From the NCBI GenBank assembly GCA_019637555.1, contig JAHBVK010000011.1, positions 1-64,000 on the forward strand: a stretch of DNA of 64,000 nucleotides. The letters are read 5' to 3'. Positions 55,832-64,000 of this stretch are shown one piece after another. This stretch comes from Anaerolineae bacterium. GTDB taxonomy: Bacteria > Chloroflexota > Anaerolineae > Aggregatilineales > UBA2796. The notes under the pieces are model-generated. The model searched no databases. It saw only the letters and a list, made by a program, of their open reading frames with translations, and was not told the DNA's origin. The translations under genes were made by a program, and so were the position numbers. How positions within the stretch are numbered: the stretch's first letter is position 1; the number at the start of each line of letters is the position of its first letter.

Positions 55832-56464
55832 TTGCGCGTACTTGTAGTTTGTGATGATTTTTATCATCCCGCCCGCATTCCTCGTGCTGGACTAGACGGG
55901 CTGGGCGACAGCGACTTTAGCTTCGATTACCTCGAAGACCCGCGCACGCTCACTGCGGAACAATTGACGGCTTATCCACTGCTGCTGCTGACCAAATCGA
56001 ATCATCTTTCCGCTAGCGACAAAAGCGAGTGGATCACCGACGATCTGCAAGCGACCATCGCGGCGTTCGTGCGCGACGGCAAGAGTCTGCTGGTGATCCA
56101 TTCCGGCTCGGCGGGCTATCAAGACTCGCCGCTGATCCGCAGCGTGATCGGTGGTACCTTCTTGCGCCATCCCGCGCAGTGCCCCGTCACCATCGCACCT
56201 GCCGTTCAACATCCGATCACCACTGAAATCGCGCCCTTCACCATTGTCGATGAGCATTACGTGATGGCGCTTGACGATCCGCAGGCTGAAGTGATCCTCA
56301 CTGCTTCGTCCGCCAACGAAGCAGAAGTGCAACCCGCTGGCTGGTGTCGTACTGAAGGCAAGGGCAACGTATGCGTACTCACACCCGGTCACAATCTGGA
56401 AGTGTGGCAGCATCCCACCTACCAGACGATCATCCGTAACGCACTGCGATGGTGCCTGCTATGA
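55832..56464 (+). CDS. ThuA-like (trehalose-utilization family) protein
   Basis: 210 residues of flavodoxin/GATase-like fold: MRVLVVCDDFYHP, LLLTKSNHL, GKSLLVIHSGSAGY, and a late GKGNVCVLTPGHNLEVW. The TTG at 55832 is the only start that keeps the first strand. It overlaps the following gene by 4 nt. The ThuA family's biochemical role is poorly known; some members act on disaccharide derivatives. Confidence 0.85.
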   Translation: MRVLVVCDDFYHPARIPRAGLDGLGDSDFSFDYLEDPRTLTAEQLTAYPLLLLTKSNHLSASDKSEWITDDLQATIAAFVRDGKSLLVIHSGSAGYQDSPLIRSVIGGTFLRHPAQCPVTIAPAVQHPITTEIAPFTIVDEHYVMALDDPQAEVILTASSANEAEVQPAGWCRTEGKGNVCVLTPGHNLEVWQHPTYQTIIRNALRWCLL

Positions 56465-56826
56465 GCCTTTATTTGTGGGTAAGTTACGACGATCCGCAAA
56501 CAGGTGAGTCAGTCACTGTCGATATGCCAAGCGCCTATCACCTTATGGGTTTTGACGTTTTTCGGGAACAGCTTTGGGGAACTGAGATTATGACAGCGTT
56601 GGGATTAGAACTGCTACCAGCTCTAAGAGACGGATACACATATGTCGGGCGAGAACAAATCGATCAGCTTGAGCATGAGGTCGAAGTGATACGCGACAAT
56701 TTGGACAAGATTCGTCAGGTGCTTGATCCCGGCATCATCTATTCACTTGAGAATATTTACTTACGCAATTTATTCAATGCGGTGTCAATTGCCCGCTCTG
56801 TTGGTGGATGGATTACTATCCACTGA
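56461..56826 (+). CDS. Hypothetical protein coupled to the ThuA-like gene
   Basis: 121 residues from an ATG that overlaps the previous stop (ATGA). It starts SLYLWVSYDDPQTGESVTVDMP and contains a helical HEVEVIRDNLDKIRQVL segment. I recognise no family. The 56827-57110 gap after it has no gene. Confidence 0.55.
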   Translation: MSLYLWVSYDDPQTGESVTVDMPSAYHLMGFDVFREQLWGTEIMTALGLELLPALRDGYTYVGREQIDQLEHEVEVIRDNLDKIRQVLDPGIIYSLENIYLRNLFNAVSIARSVGGWITIH

Positions 56827-57110
56827 CGCTCTCATTTCTAACCAATTTCCACACTCCGTTTGCGAATTCCAACAGAAAATCAACAATTTGCTTGAAACCG
56901 CCCTGTATTCCCTGCGAACTTCAGGCGGCAAGTTTCGCCTCGATTCCCACCACTTCTTTCCATCCCACCGCTGCGGCATTTATGCTGCCTTGTGCTACGA
57001 TCTCTCTAGAACTGACGCCTAAACGCTAAGGTTCCGCTCACGGCAGAATCATCTCCAGCTATCTCGCTGTGTTATGGTCAGTAATGAGTGTTGTTGTATT
57101 GGAGTTCCTC

Positions 57111-58226
57111 ATGCACAAACGATCTCTGCTTGTACTGGTAGTTACGACTCTATTGCTAATCATCGCGCCATCCGTTCCTGTCACGGCGCAATCCAATCTG
57201 CCGCTGAACTCGATCACGCTGCCCGAAGGCTTCAATATCGAAGTTTATGCCAGCAACGTCCCCAATGCGCGATCAATGGTGCTCGGTGATAACGGCACGC
57301 TGTTCGTCGGTACGCGGCAGGCGGGCAACGTCTACGCGATCACAGGCAGCGCAGGGGCGACTCAGGTCTACACCATCGCACAGGGCTTGAACTCGCCCAA
57401 TGGTGTCGCCTTCCTCAACGGATCGCTGTATGTGGCAGAGAACACCCGCATCTTGCGCTTCGACAATATCGAGGCGAACCTCAGCAATCCGCAGTACTCG
57501 GTGATCTACGATGGCTTCCCTGAGCAAAATTCGCATGGCTGGAAGTTCATCCGCTTCGGACCGGACGGCAAGCTCTACGTGCCTATCGGGATGCCTTGCA
57601 ACATCTGCGACGCCGATCTCAGCTACTACGGCACGATCATGCGGATGAATCCTGACGGCAGCGGGCTAGAGGTTTACGCATCGGGGATTCGCAACACCGT
57701 CGGCTTCGATTGGCAACCGGGGACGAATGTGCTCTGGTTCACTGATAACGGCGTCGATACACTGGGCGCAGATCGTCCCGGCGACGAGCTGAATCAGGCG
57801 GCGGTGGCTGGCTTGAACTTCGGCTTCCCCTACTGTCACGCGGGCGAAATTGTCGATCCACAGTTCGGCGGCGGGCGTACTTGCGCCGAATTCACGCCAC
57901 CAATGCAGGTGCTAGGCGCACATGTCGCCGCTTTGGGGATGCGCTTTTACACAGGCACGATGTTCCCCGCCGAGTACCAGAATCAGATTTTCATCGCAGA
58001 ACATGGCGGCTCCAGCACCAATAATCTAGTCGGCTACCGCGTCACGCTGGTCACATTAGATGCGGGCGGCAAAGCGATCAGCTATCAGCCGTTCGCGGAG
58101 GGTTGGCTGCAAGGTGCGAATGCGTGGGGTCGCCCCGTCGATCTACAGGTGCTGCCTGATGGATCGCTGCTCCTCTCCGATGATCGAGCTGGCGCGATCT
58201 ACCGCATCAGCTACGGACAGGGGTAA
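57111..58226 (+). CDS. Secreted PQQ-type sugar/sorbosone dehydrogenase-like beta-propeller
   Basis: 371 residues from the ATG at 57111 (GGAG 7 nt upstream). A signal peptide ends near TAQS. The mature protein has the family pattern PEGFNIEVYASNVPNARSMVLGDNGTLFVGTR, HGWKFIRFGPDGKLYVPIG, ASGIRNTVGFDWQP and GDELN. Related six-bladed propellers bind PQQ and Ca2+ and oxidise sugars or sugar lactones in the periplasm. The exact substrate is unknown. Confidence 0.88.
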   Translation: MHKRSLLVLVVTTLLLIIAPSVPVTAQSNLPLNSITLPEGFNIEVYASNVPNARSMVLGDNGTLFVGTRQAGNVYAITGSAGATQVYTIAQGLNSPNGVAFLNGSLYVAENTRILRFDNIEANLSNPQYSVIYDGFPEQNSHGWKFIRFGPDGKLYVPIGMPCNICDADLSYYGTIMRMNPDGSGLEVYASGIRNTVGFDWQPGTNVLWFTDNGVDTLGADRPGDELNQAAVAGLNFGFPYCHAGEIVDPQFGGGRTCAEFTPPMQVLGAHVAALGMRFYTGTMFPAEYQNQIFIAEHGGSSTNNLVGYRVTLVTLDAGGKAISYQPFAEGWLQGANAWGRPVDLQVLPDGSLLLSDDRAGAIYRISYGQG

Positions 58227-58266
58227 CTAGCGCAAGAGCGATGCGTGGGTGCGTCAGCGAGGGGAG

Positions 58267-59082
58267 CTATAACTTCTCCCAATGCTCCCGCGCCCACTGA
58301 TCGTAAGCATCGCGCAACCGCCGCGTCAATGCGCCGGGTTCTCCACTACTTATGGTGATGCCGTCGATCTCGGTGATCGGCACGACGCCGCGCCCCGCAC
58401 TGGTCAGGAATGCCTCGTCCAGCCGATCTCCAAGCTTCACCGGACCCGCATCAACGGGTAACACAGATGGTGCGACCTTCATCAGTGTGCGACGGGAGAT
58501 GCCTTCCAGCACGCCCTCCACCGCCGTCCGCAGCGTACCATCGACAATGGCATAGAAGTTACTGCTCGTCCCTTCTAGCAGCGTGCCATCATCCCCGATC
58601 AGAATCCCTTCGTAGATATCCGATGGGAAGCTCTGCACCGTGCCTTGTCGCTCCAGCATCCACGCGGAGGTCTTCGCACCCGGGTTATGCCGCGCCTTAT
58701 GCACGGTGATCACTTTCGCGCCATGCTCGCGCACCTCGGTGGGCACTGGTTTATATGGCTCAACCGAAAGATAAACCTGATCCGGCGTCTGATTGGGGAT
58801 CAGAATCCTGAAGCGCGATTCGGCGTAACCGCCTTGCTCGATCAACTGGCGCAGCGCGGCACGCAGTTTCGGACGATCCAGCATAGCAGTGACACCTTCT
58901 AATCGCGCTGATTGTTCCAGCCGATCCAAATGGTCATCGAATAGCAGGACATGATCACGTTCATACGTCCGTCCGATGGTGTAGACGCCTAGCGGCTCAT
59001 ATTGTGTCGCTTCCGCGAATGACTCAGCGACGTAAGGGGCAGGCTGCACGCCGTCGGGCGTCAAAATGGCAATCGGGATCAC
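58267..59082 (-). CDS. Class IV (branched-chain/D-amino acid type) PLP aminotransferase
   Basis: 271 residues of fold-type IV. It shows the N-terminal small domain, an AKTSAW segment (likely PLP lysine), EGTSSNFYAI and an FLTSAGRGVVPITEIDG end. Candidates are branched-chain transamination, D-amino acid transamination or aminodeoxychorismate lyase. The ATG at 59082 overlaps the recR stop by 4 nt. Co-operonic with recR-ybaB-dnaX. Confidence 0.87.
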   Translation of the reverse strand: MIPIAILTPDGVQPAPYVAESFAEATQYEPLGVYTIGRTYERDHVLLFDDHLDRLEQSARLEGVTAMLDRPKLRAALRQLIEQGGYAESRFRILIPNQTPDQVYLSVEPYKPVPTEVREHGAKVITVHKARHNPGAKTSAWMLERQGTVQSFPSDIYEGILIGDDGTLLEGTSSNFYAIVDGTLRTAVEGVLEGISRRTLMKVAPSVLPVDAGPVKLGDRLDEAFLTSAGRGVVPITEIDGITISSGEPGALTRRLRDAYDQWAREHWEKL

Positions 59083-59687
59083 AGCGGTTGGCGTCCTTGC
59101 AATGCCTTCATCACCGTCATTGCATCGGCATACTCCAAATCTGCGCCAGTCGGTAAGCCACGAGCCAAGCGGGTCAATTTGACCTCTTTACCCAACTTAT
59201 CCAGCTCGTGCTTGATGGTCATCGCGGTGGCGTCGCCTTCCATGCCCGGATTGGTGCTGATGATCAACTCTTGCACCGCCCCCTCGTGCACGCGCTTGAT
59301 CAGTTCGCGGATTTTCAACTGCTCCGGTCCGATGCCGTCGCGCGGGCTGATCACGCCGTGCAGTACATGGTAGCGCCCGTTGAAGTTGCCCGCACGTTCC
59401 AGCGCCAGCACATCGAGCGGTTCTTCCACCACCGCGATGATCGAGCTGTCGCGCTGGGCATCCTTGCAAATTTCGCAAGTGTCTTCCTCGGTGATGTTGA
59501 AGCAGACGTTGCACAGCCGAGTCTTTTGCTTCAGTTCAAGGATGGCGTGGGACAGCGTCTCTGCCACTTCAGTAGGTGCACGCAGCAGAAAGTAGGTCAG
59601 GCGCGAGGCGGTTTTCGGTCCAACCCCCGGCAGGCGCGCGAACGAATCGATCAGCGCGGTGACGGAGGCTGGCATTGCTTTGGACAT
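59079..59687 (-). CDS. recR: Recombination mediator RecR
   Basis: 202 residues: helix-hairpin-helix N-terminus (RLPGVGPKTASRL), zinc finger CNVCF...CEIC near residues 58-73 and a TOPRIM domain (IAVVEEPLDVLALER). It acts with RecF/RecO in gap repair. It lies in the widespread dnaX-ybaB-recR order. Confidence 0.95.
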   Translation of the reverse strand: MSKAMPASVTALIDSFARLPGVGPKTASRLTYFLLRAPTEVAETLSHAILELKQKTRLCNVCFNITEEDTCEICKDAQRDSSIIAVVEEPLDVLALERAGNFNGRYHVLHGVISPRDGIGPEQLKIRELIKRVHEGAVQELIISTNPGMEGDATAMTIKHELDKLGKEVKLTRLARGLPTGADLEYADAMTVMKALQGRQPL

Positions 59688-59778
59688 GGTTCACCTCTGA
59701 CAAATCCGGCGCAGTAGAGTTGCGCCGGATGAACAATCGATCTTTGATAAGTTGTGCCGTCAGAATTCGCTTAAAAGA

Positions 59779-60168
59779 TCACCCGCCGAGTAGACCGCCC
59801 AAGCCACCGGGCAGCATACTGCTCATATTGCCAGTAATCGCTTCCATGCGTTCGGCAGCGCGTTTCTGGCTTTCTTCAACTGCTTGATTGACCGCAACTA
59901 CTAGCAAATCCTGCAAGTCGGTCACCCAATCGGGATCGCTGGTATCGAGCAGTTCTGGCTTGATGCTGATCGCTTTGACGCGCTGATGACCGCTGATCGT
60001 AACCGTGATTGCGCCACCGCCGGAAGTAACATCCAGCAGCTCGTCACCGAGCGCTTCCTGCGCCTTCGCCATATCTTCTTGCATCTTCTGCAACTGTTTC
60101 ATCATACCGCCGGGATTCATACCACCTCCCATTGATGGTCCACCAAAACCGCCACGACGCTTAGACAT
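59779..60168 (-). CDS. ybaB: YbaB/EbfC nucleoid-associated protein
   Basis: 129 residues with a Gly/Met-rich N-terminal extension, the KQLQKMQEDMAKAQEALGDE helix and GAITVTISGHQRVKAISI strands, and a Gly-rich end. It is a dimeric DNA-binding protein. It starts 3 bp after dnaX and precedes recR. Confidence 0.93.
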   Translation of the reverse strand: MSKRRGGFGGPSMGGGMNPGGMMKQLQKMQEDMAKAQEALGDELLDVTSGGGAITVTISGHQRVKAISIKPELLDTSDPDWVTDLQDLLVVAVNQAVEESQKRAAERMEAITGNMSSMLPGGLGGLLGG

Positions 60169-60171
60169 GAG

Positions 60172-61803
60172 CTAAAACCCTCCGTGTGAATCTTCTACGT
60201 TAGTAATCTGACTCGGATGATCGTTGAGGATACCTCGCATCAGTGGATCGTCATCTATTGTAGCAGCGATCTGCCGATGTACCTCCTCCGCCACCAGCAC
60301 GCGCACCGCCTCCGGCATAAAGCCGGTCACCCGCTGGATCGCCGCGCGGATCACGTTCTGTTCGTTCTGCACCTTTGCTTTCAGCGCTGCGCTGGTGACC
60401 ACTATGTTCAGCGTGTTGCCGTTTAGCGATTTTACGGTGGCTTTCTCCAAGATCTTGACCAACGGCATGTACTTCCGGCGCATCAATTCGAGGATAGCCG
60501 ACCACTGTGCAGTGATCTCGGTGAAGCTGATGCTGGAGACGAGCGGCACGTCGAGATCGCCGGAGGATGAATCGGTTAGCGAGGCGGTAGCAGTTTCCGC
60601 TACGGTGGTAATGGTGGTATTCGGCGCGGCGGCAATCTCCTGCACCACGCGCGTTACCGTTACCGTCGGTTCTTCTTGCAGCGGACGCGTCGATTGCACT
60701 AACGCCAGTTCTAGGGGTAACTGCGGTTGCCAGCCTTTACGCACTTCGCTCACAGCCGCGTTGAACTCTTTGATCGCCCGCACTAACGCGCTGCGCCCGA
60801 TCTTCGCCGCTTGCTCCGCGAACATCAACTTGCGTTCGGCGCTCACTTCCAGCAGATCGGGTCCCGCTGTCTGTGCCAGCATAATATTCCGCAGATAATC
60901 GACGATCTGCCGCCCGAACTGCGCTGGATCGGCACCCTCGTCAATCGCCTGATTGAGCAGCTCCAAGCCACGCGCGGCATTATTCTCGATCACCGCTTGC
61001 ACCAAGCGACCGACATAGCGATTGCCTGCGGTGCCCAGCACCTGTTCCGCCATCTCCATGGTGATCCGTTCGTTCACATCTACGATCAACTGATCCAGCA
61101 GACTGATGCTGTCGCGCACGCTGCCCGTGCCTTGCTGCGCCACCAGTTCCAGCACGTCACGATCAATCTGCACGCCTTCCGTCTCCGCGATCAGTTGCAG
61201 GCGATCCGCCACCTCGCTTAGTGAGACGCGGTGGAACTCGAAGATCAACGAGCGACTCTTGATCGTGGCAGGAACTTTATCCAGTTCCGTCGTAGCGAGG
61301 ATGAAGATAGTGTGATCAGGTGGTTCTTCCAGTGTTTTCAGCAGCGCATCGAAGGCAGCACCGGAGAAGCGGTGAACTTCGTCGATAATGTAGACCTTGA
61401 ACGGACCTTCGCTCGGCGCGAACGCGATCTTATCTCGCAGATCGCGCACATCGTCTACGCTGTTGTAGCTGGCGGCGTCGATCTCGATCATGTCGAGGAA
61501 GCGCCCCTCCTGGATGGCGACGCAGTGTTCACATTCGTCGCACGGACGCGCCGCCGGATCGGGATGCTGGCAGTTGATCGCCTTCGCCAGCATACGCGCC
61601 ATCGTGGTTTTGCCCGTGCCGCGTGGCCCGTTAAACAGATAAGCGTGGCGTATGCGATCCTGAATGAGCGCATTGCGTAACGCCCGCGTGATGTGTCCCT
61701 GTCCGATGACGTGTTCAAACTGGCGCGGACGCCATTTGAGATATAAAGCCTGTGCAGGCACTTTTACCCCCGCCGCAAATTGGTCATCCTTGAATTTTAC
61801 CAC
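60172..61803 (-). CDS. dnaX: DNA polymerase III subunit gamma/tau
   Basis: 543 residues: AAA+ clamp-loader ATPase with Walker A GPRGTGKT (59-66), zinc cysteines C78/C88/C91/C94, Walker B IIDEVHRF and SRC-like KSRSLIF. The C-terminal part is shorter than in long tau forms. Start GTG at 61803, with no ATG in frame near it. No slippage heptamer for a programmed frameshift was noticed. Confidence 0.95.
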   Translation of the reverse strand: MVKFKDDQFAAGVKVPAQALYLKWRPRQFEHVIGQGHITRALRNALIQDRIRHAYLFNGPRGTGKTTMARMLAKAINCQHPDPAARPCDECEHCVAIQEGRFLDMIEIDAASYNSVDDVRDLRDKIAFAPSEGPFKVYIIDEVHRFSGAAFDALLKTLEEPPDHTIFILATTELDKVPATIKSRSLIFEFHRVSLSEVADRLQLIAETEGVQIDRDVLELVAQQGTGSVRDSISLLDQLIVDVNERITMEMAEQVLGTAGNRYVGRLVQAVIENNAARGLELLNQAIDEGADPAQFGRQIVDYLRNIMLAQTAGPDLLEVSAERKLMFAEQAAKIGRSALVRAIKEFNAAVSEVRKGWQPQLPLELALVQSTRPLQEEPTVTVTRVVQEIAAAPNTTITTVAETATASLTDSSSGDLDVPLVSSISFTEITAQWSAILELMRRKYMPLVKILEKATVKSLNGNTLNIVVTSAALKAKVQNEQNVIRAAIQRVTGFMPEAVRVLVAEEVHRQIAATIDDDPLMRGILNDHPSQITNVEDSHGGF

Positions 61804-61953
61804 GACCCCATGCCGAACGGATGTGCAATTCTCGCTTGCGCACGATTTTGATTTCAGTCCTATAATGATTCCTTAACGGTGAGTGCGGGGGTACTCACTG
61901 GTCAGCAAACTCATCGTCCAATTTCGTGCGTACATAAGAAGGGCTGAGGAACT

Positions 61954-62466
61954 ATGCCGAAAATTCCAGAGCAGGTCAACGCCATTTTGGATTCCATCGG
62001 GCGGTCAAATGTTGTCCGCTACACGGCGATCTATTTTCTGATAGGCGGTATTCTCGGTATTTGTGGAGGGTGTTCGCTGATCGGACTCGGTGGACTCGGT
62101 GGATTTATGGGTGTGTTTTCCGGTGGGATGTTCAGCCAGATGGGTGCACCTGATGAAGCACAAGCAGCATCTGGCGCATTAGTGGGCGTCGGTTTTGGAG
62201 CAACGATCTACGGGTTCCTCATGTTGATTTCCGCACCGCTGCTGATCGTGGCGGCGTGGGGATTATTCAACCGTAAGCCATGGGCACATACACTGGCTGT
62301 GGTCGCTGGAACGGTTGAAGTGGTTAGAGAATTGCTCGGACTGTTCTTCGGCGGTGGCGGCATCCTGTCACTGGTCTTCCTCGTGGTCAGCGCATTTCTC
62401 GTCTATGTCTTTTACGCTGACTCGGGCATCCGCGCTGAACTTGGCAAGCCGCCATTGCAGTCGTAA
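61954..62466 (+). CDS. Gly-rich four-helix membrane protein
   Basis: 170 residues: cytoplasmic start, then four hydrophobic segments with Gly-rich loops and the typical RKPWAHTLAVV helix-loop of small Chloroflexota membrane proteins. Monocistronic, followed by the terminator at 62501-62528. Function unknown. Confidence 0.7.
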   Translation: MPKIPEQVNAILDSIGRSNVVRYTAIYFLIGGILGICGGCSLIGLGGLGGFMGVFSGGMFSQMGAPDEAQAASGALVGVGFGATIYGFLMLISAPLLIVAAWGLFNRKPWAHTLAVVAGTVEVVRELLGLFFGGGGILSLVFLVVSAFLVYVFYADSGIRAELGKPPLQS

Positions 62467-62500
62467 GCTCGTAGACTGAACAACAAAATAACTATTATCG

Positions 62501-62528
62501 AGGGGCGATCCAACACTGGATCGCCCCT
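62501..62528 (+). terminator. Terminator after the four-helix membrane protein gene
   Basis: GGGGCGATCCA and TGGATCGCCCC form an 11-bp stem with an ACAC loop, followed by TGTTCTTTG. Confidence 0.8.
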
Positions 62529-62637
62529 GTTCTTTGCTGGAACAACAGGAGCCTGATCAGAGGGTTGGTTGGAAAAGTGATAGCAGCGGTAGAAGCTGAG
62601 ATGTAGAATAAAATAACTTTATGTCAGCGAGGGCAGC

Positions 62638-64000
<1,363 letters not shown>

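Overview
The window looks like a chromosomal segment of a Chloroflexota bacterium, probably of the Anaerolineae-like branch. The reasons are the BCAA gene order ilvB-ilvN-ilvC-leuA-cimA, large Ser/Thr kinases fused to STAND/AAA ATPase, LuxR-HTH and TPR modules, lipoproteins with very long Ala/Thr/Glu linkers, an F420-type (DUF385) protein, T-box and leader-peptide regulation, many TTG/GTG starts and abundant intergenic palindromes. The assignment rests on gene content, not on a search. No rRNA, tRNA, CRISPR array, prophage or intact insertion sequence was seen. Layout: 1-322 is a palindrome-rich element before gltX (323-1795). From 10229 down to 2154 on the minus strand lies the branched-chain amino acid block: ilvB, a small membrane protein, ilvN, ilvC, an ABM monooxygenase, a small unknown protein, leuA and cimA. 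Upstream of ilvB there is a classical transcription attenuator: a promoter near 11003-11031, a 35-residue Ile/Leu/Val-rich leader peptide at 10856-10963, and a terminator at 10791-10815 with a competing antiterminator segment. 11-25 kb holds a TPR protein, a two-component pair (cNMP-binding histidine kinase and a receiver fused to a thioredoxin-reductase-like flavoprotein), a beta carbonic anhydrase, a kinase-AAA-TPR regulator, a DUF385 protein and two sulfotransferase-containing proteins, one a three-module fusion with a glycosyltransferase. 25-34 kb holds a T-box riboswitch before a 61-residue membrane protein and serS, then an M23 peptidase, an amino-acid-binding lipoprotein, a degenerate phosphohexomutase coupled to a low-complexity membrane protein, and galT. 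34-43 kb holds a TetR/DUF4260 pair with visible operators, a DUF433/DUF5615 toxin-antitoxin-like pair and a BMP-type (nucleoside/simple sugar) ABC transporter interrupted by a secreted beta-propeller gene. 43-51 kb holds a HIT/CCA-transferase/GNAT operon and a compact membrane cluster: a diverged Lgt-like protein, two paralogous three-helix membrane proteins, a radical SAM enzyme resembling tetraether-lipid synthase (Tes) and a small membrane protein. 51-64 kb holds a response regulator coupled to an isocitrate/isopropylmalate-type dehydrogenase, secreted proteins, a ThuA-like protein, a PQQ-type beta-propeller, the conserved dnaX-ybaB-recR set with a class IV aminotransferase, and the start of a kinase-LuxR-STAND protein that runs off the end. 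How the parts work together: the ilv/leu/cim block makes valine, leucine and isoleucine (the last through citramalate) and is visibly tuned by charged BCAA-tRNA supply; serS is tuned by uncharged tRNA through the T-box. The radical SAM/Lgt-like cluster is the best candidate for a little-described membrane-lipid or lipoprotein system. Dispersed paired palindromes, with varying stems but a constant layout, punctuate the intergenic spaces.
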